Assembly (NCBI GenBank): GCA_003991915.1
Contig: RQTK01000081.1
Location: 370,218-434,217 of the forward strand
Direction: 5' to 3'
DNA: 64,000 nt
From: Elysia chlorotica
Taxonomy: Eukaryota > Mollusca > Gastropoda > Plakobranchidae
Position 1 is the stretch's first letter. The number at the start of each line of letters is the position of its first letter. The notes under the pieces are model-generated. The model worked only from the letters and a program-made list of their open reading frames with translations. It did no database searches and had not been told where the DNA came from. Made by a program: the position numbers and the translations under genes. Positions 1 to 27,516 of this stretch are shown here, piece after piece.

Positions 1-1199
1 ACTGAAAGATCTCCAAATAGTTTATGTTATCAAAAGCACTATTTCATCTTGACATTAAAAGTTTCTAAAATCCATTAGGAAAATTAAGGGAAGATGGAAC
101 TTAAAATTAAGGAAACAAGGAACTTAAAATTAAGGAAACCAGTGAATTGAAAACTTTTGAAAACATTGTGTTCAAAATGCAAATGGAATTGCTTCAGTTT
201 CAATGGCATACAATAAAAAAGAACAGCCCTGGGATTAGTTACTAATCTAAGACCTTGAGTAAGCTTTGACAGAGTGCTACTATTCAGCTTTTGCAGGTTT
301 AAGTAACTGCTGAGTAAAAGTGCGACAGTTACAAATCTTGATTAGTAGAAAATGCAGGTCATATTAGCAGACTATCTCTAGTTGCAATTTGGTGTAATTT
401 GTGTTTTGTTTCTTGTGACTGTTTGAAGTAATGCACAAAATAATTTAACAAGTAGCTTGAAAAACAAGTATAATATACACATATCTATCAAGAATTAAAT
501 TAACACCGTGTAGACAAATAAACATGAATCAAGAAATTGACAAAAGAACATCAGTAAAAATAAATATAATTTGGAGCAGGCACACACCACATGTTCTTGG
601 TGATTTATAAAACAGCTGACCATTTGAGGCAAACTGCATAAAAGGAAAATAAGACAGTTTGCTTATAAAATTGTAAGACAGTTTCAAATGTTCAAGGTTT
701 AGAAGTTAGCAATTCAATGCAGAACAAATAAAAAAAGGAATTCTTTGTAAGAAGTTAGAGCAGACTTTGTTTCTTACAGTTGATTTGATAAAGCTTAAAA
801 ATAAAAATCTAATCATAACAATTTTTGTCACACATGAAATGTATAGAACAGTTGCTTTACGCGATAAAGTATGATGATTATTAATTATGTGACTGAAAGA
901 TAGGAATTAAACCATGTTTACTCTATAGCAAAGTTAAATAGCTTTCTCTTAATTCTTTGTTTAGCACTAAAAAAATGTTATCTCCTATTAATAAAATAGA
1001 TAACAGAAGAGATTTAGTTTCATAGGTCTAGAAATATCACATTCTAGGTTGGCAAAAGGACATTTGATTTCAAAATTTTTCTCTCTAAATATGTGTCTCA
1101 GATCATGAAAGTTTTTTTGTGTGGCTAAAACTGAATGTAAACAGTAAAAAACATTTTATAAATTAAATAATAATAAATGTATGATCTATTTCAACTTAC

Positions 1200-15731
<14,532 letters not shown>

Positions 15732-15751
15732 TGTTAGCCTTGACTGTTTCC

Positions 15752-17365
15752 TGAAAAGAAGTTGAAATTTATCAATCTCTGTTCTTCTGGTCTTAATAAA
15801 AAAACATCTTTTGAACAAATTGTGTATGAATTTATATTGTAAAGTCAGATAACATTGTCCAACAAATAGATCACTTGCAGTCTCTGTTGTTTTTTGTTGA
15901 TTCTTTTTTTGTGTGTAAGGTAGTGTGTTTTGCATGATAAAAAAGTGACTCTTTAAAATTGGGATGCTAATTGGGACAGCCTTGCATGCTGAGTTCAAGA
16001 CTCTTTTAGCACTCCAAGCTTCTAATGAAAAGATTGTTTTTCAAATAGTGAGTGTGCCAATAAAACTTTTTTTTTAACTTTACATATAATTTTGTAAGTG
16101 GACATACATATTTTTCAAAACAATTTTATTTTTTAACGCCGAATTGCCTAATAATTGTTTATAGATCATTTAAATTTAAAACTTAACTTTGCTGTGAGAG
16201 ATAGTCAAATGATAAAAATTTTCTATTCTGCACTCATTTACAAAAAATAAAAAGAAGTTGCACTTAGAATAAAATTTTGATTGGATCTTAGGATATCTTT
16301 AATTCATTACTATCCCAAAGACCTCTTTCGCAAAATAAATGTGTAAAAATTAGGAGTTCACACAACTCTTAACAAGGTATTAGCCTACAATGTAAATATT
16401 TTGTTATTTTAGACTCATTTAAAAAACAGACAATTTTTGTCAAGGATCAGATTATTAAAGCTGCATCAAAGCTTATAATGAAAATGACAAGCTTTCTTCC
16501 ATTTTCAGAGCAAAGCAAAACATCTTACATAACTAGTTAAAAATATAAACCGTACAAAATTTTCATGGATTGAGCCTAGCAATACAAGGGTAAGATCAAG
16601 CATAAAAGATAAAAGATTCCAAGATATTTCTTCCAAGAGCACTTTAATTAAAGTACTAGTTGAGAACCCACAAAATTTGTGGGATTGTGGGATGGACAAA
16701 GCTGAAGGATTATGGATAAATTAGAACTGTGCTAAATCTCAAAATTATCTTTAANNNNNNNNNNNNNNNNNNNNNNNNNNNNNNNNNNNNNNNNNNNNNN
16801 NNNNNNNNNNNNNNNNNNNNNNNNNNNNNNNNNNNNNNNNNNNNNNTNTNNNANNNTNTTTTAAATCATGACACATTCTGTCGTCTTGAGCGGGTTCTTT
16901 TTTTTCTATGAAAAGAAGGCACTTTGAAGAGATAACCCCAATAATTTCAACTTGTAATATTATTACAAACTTTTTTTTAGTTATGTTGAGTTTAGTCTGA
17001 CAATATGTTGTTGTTGTTTTTTTTTGCTAAATTTTTTTTCTGATGGCTTCATTTTGTTGCTGTTCAATATGTAAGGAAATATATTATGGTTATATCATCA
17101 GTGATATCTAGATCAGATATCTTTTGACAATAAATAGATCTATACTAGATATCTAAAAACTAGATCTATATTAGATTCTAGTTATAAATTCCCACCACAG
17201 CAATTAACTATATCTAAATCTAGATCTAGATTCTAGAGTCTATTACATGTAGCCTATAGTGTAAATCTAGATCTAGGTGCCGCTAGTCAAAATTTCGACT
17301 CCTTTTTTCAAGTCGTGTATCGGTCCCCTAGTTTGAGCCATAATTATAGACTTATAGTAATTCGA
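15752..17365. other. MSH5 upstream region with assembly gap and CTAGAT-rich tract
   Basis: No gene was found. Bases about 16755-16856 are almost all N. At 17105-17280 the sequence is dominated by overlapping palindromes of the TCTAGATC/ATATCTAG type. The MSH5 5' untranslated exon and promoter probably lie in this stretch, but I could not place them. Confidence 0.6.
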
Positions 17366-17885
17366 TATGGTCTCGTATTATGGATAATAACATAATTTAT
17401 ATCTAAACATGTGCGTGATAACTCAGCTAAGATTTAGACACACACGTTTAATTTATGTTCTCAAAACAAGCCGATAGACTAGGCTAACGTATATCTTGTT
17501 ATTGCGAAAAGTCTCCCTAAAGTTGGCTCATTAACAAGTAGCCACGTTTGTATGTGATTTTTATTTTGAGCTAAAAAAAAACACACAAAAAATAAGCGTC
17601 TATAAATTCATACAATAGTGTATGTGAAAGTTTGTGTAACAAAAACAATTATGAATTGTTTCAAACCTTCCCTTAACTCATCAACAGAGCAGAGTAAGGA
17701 AATTCTTAAGTTAAAAATAGGTTTGTATTTAACGTCATCAGTTTATGTTGTTCGTTTTGCCAGACGTATTTCCGCCTCCACGAACGTAGCCTGGCCATGT
17801 GATGTTGTGACATCATATCTGACCAATGAAAGCTCGTCGAACCTCTGTCATCCACTAAATATAGAATAATGACTCACCCAGTTAA
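17366..17885 (+). promoter_or_regulatory. Distal duplicate of the JUN promoter
   Basis: This 520-bp block is a near-identical copy of 20009-20526, the region directly upstream of JUN, in the same orientation. TGACATCA (17808-17815), CCAAT (about 17824-17828), the MEF2-type CTAAATATAG (17855-17864) and the AP-1 site TGACTCA (17870-17876) are all retained. The upstream CRE-like TTACGTCA of the proximal copy is TAACGTCA here. Homology ends just after CCAGTTAA, so no JUN transcript sequence follows. It could be an alternative promoter, an AP-1-responsive enhancer, or an inert duplication. Confidence 0.8.
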
Positions 17886-18179
17886 CTCACACTTCCCGCC
17901 ACCCCGCACACAAGCGTGCGGGTTGTTTGATACGCTCTTGTGCTACAATGAGTTACCTTTTTGTATTTAACTGCACACCTTCCATTCAAAATGATAAATA
18001 TAGCTTTTAACTTTTTTAATTTTTTGGGAAATTCTCGAAAATATTGTGCGCACAAGGAATAGGTCTAAAATCATGCGTTGGGAAAGAAAATAAAGCGTTT
18101 TTAGGAGTTAATAATAGATTCCATATGGCATTCTTGTTCATGTCAAAATATCCCACTGCTCGACCCATAGTCCATAGGT

Positions 18180-19245
18180 GAGAGAGAGAGAGAGGAGAAG
18201 GGAGGGGGCTAAAGGTTGTGAAGATAGAGTTGAGTTAGACTGTTACTGATTTCACAGCCTTGTTTTATAAAGGTTTTAAAATAAACATAAAATACACCGA
18301 AACAAGAACATTTATTGTGAAAGCCTCGCCCCCCCCCCCCCTTTTTTTTTTTCAATGCTACCTGTTTGATAGGAAAGCTTGTCCTCTCGAGCTTTCCTGC
18401 GAAACAGTGCTTGATCCCTTGCATGTTTCTGTTAATGTTTTTCTTAGAACTCCCTCTTAGTTTAACGGCTCCAAGGTAACAATTGATCCCACAACGGCCA
18501 CAAGTCGACGGGTCCTAAGACTAACGTCTTACAACCGTACGCACTGCCAAACATGAGACAATTCGGGGATAGACCTGCCAGGACTCCTGATCCAAACGGT
18601 CACAATAGACGCACTGACAAATACCCTATCAGAAGCGGACTGAATCCGACAAATAACTTTGTCCGAGCTTGAGTTTCGAACCGATTAGTCCACATTATGA
18701 TTGGAAGCCCAATGTTCTGCCTCTTACGTCTTCTTGCACAATCTGTTGTCGTTTTTTTCAAACCAACCCTTTACGCCATGTTCCATCTTCTCGCGGTTTG
18801 TTTGATTTACCTCTACCCAAAGACCTTATAACTTTATATCTATGCCCCTACCTCATCTGTTTTCCACCGTTGACTTCGGAATGTGTTTCAAGACTTTTGG
18901 GGTGGCTTTCAATCACAAAAAGCGTCACTTAAACGAGTTTTGTAAGCAACAACATCGACAGACAAGTCGTTCTCGTTTTGTCTGTGATTCGATTACTGAG
19001 ACAATCTACATAATTATATTTCTAATGCTCTTCCACATTAGTGTCTCATTAGTAGTAAAAAAAAGTAATAATCTATTGGAAGGGGTGGGGAGGGGGGGGG
19101 GGGGGGTTAACAAATATTCTCGTTTCGGTGTGTTTTATGTTGATTTTAAAACCTTTATAAAACAAGGCTGTGAAATCAGTAACAGTCTAGTAACAACCAC
19201 TCAACTCCATCTTCACAACCTTTAGCCCCCCCCTCTCTCTCTGTC
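18180..19245. repeat. Large inverted repeat (arms ~155 bp, spacer ~750 bp)
   Basis: The left arm (about 18180-18335) and right arm (about 19090-19245) are reverse complements. The shared order is a GA/CT tract, CTAAAGGTTGTGAAGAT, GAGTTGAGTTAGACTGTTAC, CACAGCCTTGTTTTATAAAG, then AACATAAAA, CACCGAAAC and a C or G homopolymer. It lies wholly between the two JUN promoter copies and contains an old SINE. It may be a fold-back element or an inverted duplication. Confidence 0.85.
18466..18735 (-). mobile_element. Highly diverged SINE copy in the inverted-repeat spacer
   Basis: The order of blocks matches the SINE family in minus orientation: GGGTCCTAAGACTAACGTCT, then GAGACA, GGGGATA, GGACTCCTG, and a head with GAGTTTCGAACC (inverted B box) and CCCAATGTTCTGCC. 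Divergence is much greater than in the copies at 28282, 33690 or 56108, so it is an old insertion. Confidence 0.6.
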
Positions 19246-19439
19246 CTTCTCGCTCCCTTTCCCTCTCTCTCACTCTATGTATGTTGGTGCCTCCCTCCTC
19301 CTCCCTCTCCCCCTCCCTTTCTCCCTCTCTGGCTTCCTTTCTCTCTCCCTCTCATTCTCTGTGAGTTTGATTCTCCCCCTATATCTGTTCCACTCCCTTA
19401 TCATTCTTACTTGTTTTTCTTTCATTCTCTCTACCTCCC

Positions 19440-19717
<278 letters not shown>

Positions 19718-20008
19718 CTATAGAGTAAATTTGTTGTTTTTTGCTGAAGCAATGACGTCAAACTGTATTACATTATACACTGTTTTAACCAATAATCAAG
19801 TTAGGATACCCAACCAGGTTACAATCAGATGTTAATACGAACTAAAGCTAATTCTCCCCATTGCATTCAGCAAATCAGATAGGAAACAAATCAAAACAAT
19901 TTATCAAACAAAAGGGGTGTCTTAAATGTTCACAAAAAGGGGGAAAGCAACATGAGAAGATGACTATGGCTGAACATGCTCTTTCTAGTGTTTAAGCAGC
20001 ATAGCAGT

Positions 20009-20526
20009 TATGGTCTCGTATTATGGATAATAACATAATTTATATCTAAACATGTGCGTGATAACTCAGCTAAGATTTAGACACACACGTTTAATTTATG
20101 TTCCCAAAACAAACCGATAGACTAGGCTAACGTATGTCGTATTATTGCGAAAAGTCTCCCTAAAGTTGGCTCATTAACAAGTAGCCACGTTTGTATGTGA
20201 TTTTTATTTTGAGCTAAAAAAAAACACAAAAAATAAGCGTCTATAAATTCATACATAGTGTATGTAAAAGTTTGTGTAACAAAAAACAATTATGAATTGT
20301 TTCAAATCTTTCCTTAACTCAACAACAGGGCAGAGTAAGGAAATTCTAAAGTTAAAAATAGGTTTGTGTTTTACGTCATCAGTTTATGTTGTTCATTTTG
20401 CCAGACGTATTTCCGCCTCCACGAACGTAGTCTGGCCATGTGATGTTGTGACATCATATCTGACCAATGAAAGCTCGTCGAACCTCTGTCATCCACTAAA
20501 TATAGAATAATGACTCACCCAGTTAA
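20009..20526 (+). promoter_or_regulatory. JUN proximal promoter
   Basis: Directly upstream of the JUN transcript region. It holds a CRE/ATF-like TTACGTCA (20371-20378), TGACATCA (20449-20456, the sequence of the vertebrate JUN jun1-TRE bound by Jun/ATF2), a CCAAT box (20464-20468), CTAAATATAG (20496-20505, a perfect MEF2 consensus that could also act as a TATA element) and a canonical AP-1 site TGACTCA (20511-20517). The arrangement suggests autoregulation by AP-1, as known for vertebrate JUN. The start of transcription is not visible directly; it is probably just after 20526. Confidence 0.75.
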
Positions 20527-20718
20527 GACTGATGTCCTTCCACCTCGCTTTTCAGTTCCACTTTGATCCTCGCCCAAGCCGTTTCGGTGTGACTAACGAC
20601 ATCGGCCTCTGAACTGTGTTGGGCCTTGAGTTGTGTGACTCATTATTTTGAAGTCAGTTACGAGGCGCGCGTCCTTTCATTCAATCTGGATTTACGAACA
20701 TCTTCTTCCAAGTCCAGG

Positions 20719-21621
20719 ATGGAGCAGTCGCTTTATTCGGACACGGATGGTCCTGATTCAGCTGTGAAAAAACTGAAAAGGAGTATGACACTAGACTTTA
20801 ATTCGAGTTCAGCAACAAAACAGAAGAAACTGGCTACTGTTTTGGCATCGCCAGACCTTCACATGCTGAAACTGGCTTCCCCAGAACTCGAGAAGATGAT
20901 AATTCAAGCCAATGGAATGGTTACAACGACGCCTACTCCAACACAGTTTATTTTTCCGAAATATGTGACAGAGGAACAAGAAGCCTATGCCCGAGGGTTC
21001 GTTGATGCCCTGGCCGAGTTACACAGTGGTGCTTTGTCTGCCAACCGAGGGCAGGAGCTTTCGCGGACATTTACAACCCTAACTGTACCTTCGGCCCTTT
21101 CGCAAAGTGCCACTGTCCCAACATCAACGTCGGTGAGTTTACCAGTTTTAACAGCCAGCAATGAACTTTCTACCACCATGTCCTTGCCTGGTGCACCTGC
21201 TGGCAGAATACCAACTACCGTAGCCCACACAAAAAGTGCGCTACCGACATCTCGTGCTAATCTGCCTGTGTCTGCCGCAGGGCTGGACGTTAGGATACCG
21301 CAGATCAAGGATGAACCGCAAACTGTTCCATCCCTAAATTCGTCACCTCCCATGTCTCCTATCAACATGGAATCTCAGGAAAAGATCAAACTTGAGCGCA
21401 AACGTGCTCGCAACAGAGTAGCAGCTCGCAAATGTCGCACAAGAAAACTGGAACGCATCTCACGTCTCGAGGACCGCGTAAAAGATCTGAAAGGACAGAA
21501 CAATGATCTTTTAGGCACTGCAACAGGATTACGAGAACAGGTTATGAAACTGAAACAGCAAATTGTAGAACATGCTAACAATGGCTGTCAAATTATGACA
21601 ACGCATGACATGGCATATTAA
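20719..21621 (+). CDS. JUN: Transcription factor AP-1 subunit Jun, intronless
   Basis: A 300-residue bZIP protein encoded in one exon, as in other animals. Residues 41-62 hold the JNK-docking and phosphorylation segment, with LASPDL (Ser44) and LKLASPELE (Ser54) equivalent to human Ser63 and Ser73. TTTPTPTQF (70-78) matches the human Thr91/Thr93 site, and [18 protein letters not shown] (85-102) is the conserved block after it. EPQTVP...[12 protein letters not shown] (199-221) carries the GSK3/priming and pre-basic motif. The basic region (about 223-245) contains NRVAARKCR with the redox Cys239, and the leucine zipper runs about 247-285. The protein dimerises through the zipper and binds TGACTCA. 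The ATG at 20719 has a good context (AGGATGG). The frame is open 31 codons upstream, but only from a TTG. Length is close to vertebrate Jun (about 330 residues). Confidence 0.98.
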   Translation: MEQSLYSDTDGPDSAVKKLKRSMTLDFNSSSATKQKKLATVLASPDLHMLKLASPELEKMIIQANGMVTTTPTPTQFIFPKYVTEEQEAYARGFVDALAELHSGALSANRGQELSRTFTTLTVPSALSQSATVPTSTSVSLPVLTASNELSTTMSLPGAPAGRIPTTVAHTKSALPTSRANLPVSAAGLDVRIPQIKDEPQTVPSLNSSPPMSPINMESQEKIKLERKRARNRVAARKCRTRKLERISRLEDRVKDLKGQNNDLLGTATGLREQVMKLKQQIVEHANNGCQIMTTHDMAY

Positions 21622-24350
21622 CCAGCACCAGGAACAACCTACCATAACATTTACAACCAAACCATGAATAGAAATAATGTAAGTTTTATTATTTACTAAA
21701 CATTAACAAAAGCTCTTGTACTAGTACATATTTACCAAAATCAATCTAAATTTGAAAACCTAGCAGTGTGAACAAATTTAGGCATGTGATGTATACATAA
21801 AGACTAAACTCCCCTAAAGAGTGAAAAAAAAAGGGGGGGGGGGGGGGGGGGGGGTGTGCCTAGAAAAAAAAAAGGGGGGGGGGGGTCCTATTGTGTCCAT
21901 CTTGACAAATCCCTCAGTATTAACTTCTAATATTTACTAGTATTTTACGTAGTATACTTCTAGTATCATCTTTCATGTTTAAGCCCACAAAGAGTTGGCC
22001 AACCCCAGTCTTATTTGGTAAACCTTTGCTTGGCTTCTTTATTAATCCTTGGTTGCAACTCACAGAATCTCTAGGAGAACTTGATCTACAGCCTTTTGTT
22101 TTTCAAATTAACAATACTACATAGACAAACCACAATTATGCCTTTTTTTGTTGTAATTGTGTTTTATCATAATTTAGTCTTCAGTGAAGTTTAATTCTTG
22201 CACTGAAGGGTTTTCGTTCCATAGCGTATTCTTTTTACACTGAAGGTTTAAAATTGCTTTTAGTAGGCTGACTTTTTCATTGTTTTTCTGGTTACATTCT
22301 AAAACTTGAACTAGTTAAAGAGATACTAAGCTTATGATGTACTTCATGTATCCCAATTTTTTATGCTATGAAGGTTGAATATAATTTTTATGAAGAAGAA
22401 GTAAATGTTGAAATCTTATCTTTAAAAAAAAATAATTTATCTGTATTATTTTTTTTTTTTATTCTGTCAATTTTTCCACCACTAAAATAAGACATTGAAA
22501 AGCAGTCTAGTATAATAAAATCTCTCAATCTTTATAAATGTTATTATTGTTTATTGATTGTCAAAATATAGCTAAAAATAAGATCAAGGGATTGTGTCGA
22601 ATAGAAATGAATGATTTACTGGTGTTTAGATAGTTTATGTAGCCTTAGCAGTGTGCATCAAATAAAAAAAAATAAAAAATAGTGTATAATGGAAGAAATC
22701 AATCAGTAGAATTTGTATTCTGAAGAGCCTTTTTAATGTAATCTTTTTTTTTTTTTTACTATTACCGTTTCTTTGTTGAAATTTGGTTTACTATGGTGAA
22801 GCATTAGAGCGACTTAACTGAAACTTGTTCAGGAACTTCAAAAAATTTTTTAATGGGGGAGGGGGGGGGGGGCTTAACCACAAACAGATTAATAAATTTT
22901 AGTTAATTATGAACAGAACTAGCTTTTAATATGTTGCTAATTAATTTTCTGATATGGCCATACAGGTAACAGTAAGTACTGCCATTTCTAGGATTTAACA
23001 TAGTAGTTTAATGCATTTGTTCAAATATTTTAACTTGCTCTTAACTAAAGATACATTTTAGACAACAATACTGCCTCATTCAACTCATCTATATTATTAA
23101 TGTCTTTTAACACTATATAACATTTTAAAGCATGCTTTGACTGGGTGTTACTGTTTGGCCATGAATGAAGGTATGCTTTAAGTTAAAACTTAAGGAAATT
23201 TAATATGATATTATAAGTAGTTATAATGGAAGTTAAGAAAAAAGAAAGAGAGCTTGTCAAGTGTGTATGGTTGATATTTTTGCTCTTGCCTCTTGTTCTA
23301 CACTTGTGATTCTCATTTTCTTCCATTGTAAATATTCATGCTGCAACTGAAAGAAGTAGCCTACTGTATGTAGAACTTTTTGGGCTGTTGGATGAGAAGA
23401 TCAATTTGACAATTAAATGGTCTAACTCTAAGTACATTGTATCATGTTGATATAATATATATACGCTAGTTTTCAATCCTTTGTTTAAGATTGTCTAAAA
23501 TACTAAAAACTGATTTTTAAAAATTTATTTATCATAATAAATAAAATCATGTGAATGAAAAGGAATACATTTTGATTTAGGACTCTGAGAAAAAAGTATT
23601 GTTAAAGTTATGTAAATTTTTATTTGTATTGCATTTTTTAAATGTAGTACATGTATGCATCAAGAAATTTTGTCACTTCCGATTTTCATGGTTTGCTGAA
23701 GTTCTAAGGGGGAAAAAAAGAAATTTCCAACATGTAATAATATAGCCGTAGTGCTCATACAGCTGTACTCTTAAAGAGATCTATAGATGTGATAATTTCA
23801 TTTACTTTTTGTGTGCGTGTGTTAGAATAACGCTTTAAACCAGAGCGACTGCAAACATCACAAAATATGATAGAAATTATGAGAAAACGAAAAAAATACC
23901 CTCTTTCCCTTAGTTAGATCCTTCTTAACCCTTTCATCAAAAAATGGAATTGGTATGTGGATTTAATGAGTTTTAAAATTATTTCGTTTAATTGAACAAT
24001 CCTTAAGTTGAACTTAAAGAAGATCATTTTTTAATGTATTGTTCTTTTTAATTATAGATCTCTACTACGCTGCAATGCACACATTAAAACTGTAAAAAAA
24101 AAAATGTTTTTAGTATAACATTCTTGAATTGCAGTGTTTTTATTTTTTACTCTTACATGACTAAGTAAGTACATGGCTTTGAATTTTGAACTTTTGACTT
24201 TAAAATGTTCAGTTAAGAAATACTAATTCAGGCATACTTTTAAAAGTCTTTGAAGTTCATTAGCAAGTAACTACATGTAGTTAGCTAATGTTTTTGTATT
24301 TTAAAATAAAACTACAAAACATTTTGGTAAAGCAAACATATTTTTTTTTC
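21622..24350 (+). other. JUN 3' untranslated and downstream sequence
   Basis: No ORF of note. The sequence is very AT-rich with scattered ATTTA motifs, typical of unstable immediate-early mRNAs. Candidate poly(A) signals AATAAA occur near 22661, 23535 and 24303; which is used cannot be told. Poly-purine A/G homopolymers lie at 21823-21890 and 22855-22872. Confidence 0.5.
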
Positions 24351-27320
24351 AATTTTGAAATTTTTCTTTGTCAGTTTGTGGAATACAAGTAGGCCAAAAC
24401 CATATTCAAGATATTGATTTAAATCTCTTTCAAAGAGTGAAGGAGGACTTTAATTTAAATGTAGTATCATATTCATTCAAACACTTTCATGGGGAAAACC
24501 TGATGTTAGTGCTAGCACGAAAATATTCTGGATGATTAGAACTATATTAATTATTACAGTATATTATCAGTGCTTATGGACTTTGCTGTTTTCATTGACT
24601 ATGCATGATGGAGGAAGCATGTTTTTTGAAAGATAGTGATACATGTACTGATATACTTTATACAGAATCTGTTTTAAATTGTCAAATGATTTTCACTGCT
24701 TGTTAATGATTTGTTTATAAATACTGTAATTTTTCTTTCATTTCTTGCAGCTTTATTGTTTTGTCTTGCAAACTTGCTGAAATGTGATACTATTACTAAA
24801 ATTGTTGCTGGTCATTTGCTTTTGTATGAAAAAAATTTGCAAAATTCTTTGTTACATTGCATGTGAAAGGAAAAATATTAAGATGTTTACTAAATATTAT
24901 GCATAATATATTTTCATGTTACAACTCCAAATCGTCTTTTTCCTTTTTTTATTTGAGAGTTTAACCATGATTGGTTCTGTCCTTACTTGTGCATACTGTC
25001 CAGTGGAATCCACTTATGCAAACTCCTTGAAGACAACTATATGTATATGTTTTAAATTTCATCCCATTTATATTGAACTGTAACTGTAAGTAATTCAACT
25101 AATTGTAAAAGTAAAAAATGAGGGAATCAGTGCCTCACAGATACTGCCATATACATATATATAGTATATAAATCTTAAGCACTAAAACAGATTCCACAGT
25201 AATGGTATGTGTTACATCTATGAGGTGTAATTATTTTTGAAGAAACATAGAATTTAATTCATTCATTTGAAAATCTCAATGGGGATACAATACATTATCC
25301 CAAAAAATACAAACACAAAATTCTGCTATAACCTGTGAAAAAATGTCATAATGTTGATTTCCTACTTCAATTTAAAATTAAACTAAATGTTGTGGAACTG
25401 TGACTGATAAAACATGTATCAATCATATAAAAGTACAGGATTTGCAGTATTGAATAACAACACTCCACGTACTGGTAAATCATAATGTAGATCATAATTT
25501 ACAATTACTATTGGAAGCTATGGCTTGCTACGCTGGTCTATTATTATACTTGTAAGGCACAATCAGCACAAGGTTGTGCTCCATCATCCGTTGCTAAATT
25601 TATGTTTTATTAGTATTATTTATTAACATACAGATGCAGATTGTTATACGCAGATCTATATATCTTTTTTATGATAAAGTAATCACATTTCTCATCAAGA
25701 AAATGTAAAAATATGTGTACAATGAATCCTTATTAAAATTAGAAAATATACATATGTATACATTATATTTACAATTTCAAACAAAACAAAAATGTTTTAG
25801 TTTAATCTTTTCAAAAACATTTCTGGCGCATCAAATATAGTAGAAAGGTCTTGGTCATAGGGCCAATATATGAAAAAGATTAAAAAAATTAAAAGTTGCC
25901 TACTTACATATTGAATCATAAGATGAACAAAGTCCCAATCTATCAAATCGATGGAATTTAATTTATAAAATTTGTATCTTTCTAATATTTTGGAGTGAGC
26001 CCATTCATGTAAACTTATTGATAGCAACTATGTTAGTACGTACATCTCTAGAACAGGCAGTCAATGCAACTTTTGTAAAACTAGCCTTATGAGAAGTGTG
26101 TCTGCACTGCAGTGCTGCACTAATCTTGCAGCATACAAAATAAAATTGATACATTTATTATATGATTTAAACATATACACATGTACACAAACATGTGACA
26201 TATATAGATTCTATTACAATACTTGTTTGTAGGACAAATTACATAATATGTATAGTATACTCTTAAACATCTCAGATTGAGCGCATAATACACTGTGCCA
26301 ACTTAAACAAAGAAATTTGTACGTATGTATGTATATATTGTGGGTGTATTTTTAATCATGTACTAATGATATAGCTTTCATTTTGTAGGGGAAAAGTGAA
26401 ATAAGTGTACTTTAAATTTAGTCTAGTTAAAATCTTTAAAAGCTGCCTCTGAGTCAAACAGTCAATACACAATAGCATAGTATACATATTTCATTCCATT
26501 ATGTATGCTTATTTTTTAATTTTTTTTTTTTTTAAATAAAGGACTATTGGTACGGTAGTGTGCAAGTTGTTGATTTACTTGCTTTCATCTTATTCTTAAA
26601 CAGAATTAGATTACAATTATAAATTAAGACAAATTTGTTTAAATACTGCAACAAAGATATTTATTTTGTTGCCTCATCATCCCTGATCAGTTTAAATGTT
26701 TTGCTATATATGTATTAATTTTAAAGAATACGTTAAGTTTTTTTTTCGAGTACTAAAACAAGCAAAACCAAGGCCTAATTTGAACGATATTATTACATGT
26801 ATCCGCTAACTTTGGGGCATAAATCACAGCAAATATTAAATATATTAGAACCGCTGCTCTCTATGCTACTTTTTGCTAGTTTTTAAAATACAGCCTAGGC
26901 TAATCTAGATTCAAACTTTGAATAGCAAAGTTTAATGCTATTGAAAGTAAATTCGAATCTATGTTACTTCTTTTTAAGCTTTCATTAAAGAAAGAAAATA
27001 GTTCAATAGAAATGTAGAGAATCTAGACACGTTCACTTCTTTAGACCGAATTTAGGCGATACCAAGTAATGAAGTATAGATATAGATATGCCGTGCATAC
27101 GCTTTCTTGAAAAAAAAAATTAAAATAGGCATACGTTTGTATGGAGGTACTTAAGACCATACCCTACAACATAAAGAAATAAAATAATAGAAAGCAATAA
27201 TTATTAGTCGTAGGCTAAAATATAATTATTTTCCCCTGGACCCTAAACAAACTTTTCTTTTATAAGTTTGACTTAGTAATAGTAGAACATAATGTACACG
27301 CGTGATGTAGGCCCTACATA
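24351..27320. other. Gene-free AT-rich stretch
   Basis: No supported coding region, RNA gene or recognisable mobile element was found. The only moderate frame (25797-26027, minus, 76 codons) has no recognisable features. Confidence 0.5.
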
Positions 27321-27323
27321 CAT

Positions 27324-27324
<1 letters not shown>

Positions 27325-27393
<69 letters not shown>

Positions 27394-27395
27394 CC

Positions 27396-27437
<42 letters not shown>

Positions 27438-27455
27438 GCCTAGTAGTAGTAGTAC

Positions 27456-27494
<39 letters not shown>

Positions 27495-27516
27495 CAGCAG
27501 CAGTAGTAGGCGGCGG
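27325..27516. repeat. (AGT)n microsatellite with interruptions
   Basis: Roughly 190 bp of AGT triplets, twice interrupted by the same GCCTAGTAGTAGT-type break and once by AGTACT, ending in AGC triplets. The repeated interruption implies that part of the array was itself duplicated. Confidence 0.98.

Noticed and set aside
16505-16699. 64-codon minus-strand ORF upstream of MSH5
   Set aside because: AT-rich and hydrophobic by composition, with no recognisable domain and no splice connection to MSH5 that I could support.
16729-16911. 60-codon ORF across the N run
   Set aside because: Most of it is unknown sequence, so no reading frame can be claimed.
20626-20718. N-terminal extension of JUN by 31 codons
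   Set aside because: The upstream frame begins at a TTG and has no ATG. The ATG at 20719 has a good context and matches the usual Jun N-terminus.
20985-21581. Antisense ORFs over JUN (127 and 68 codons)
   Set aside because: Shadows of the JUN coding frame; composition follows from the sense codons.
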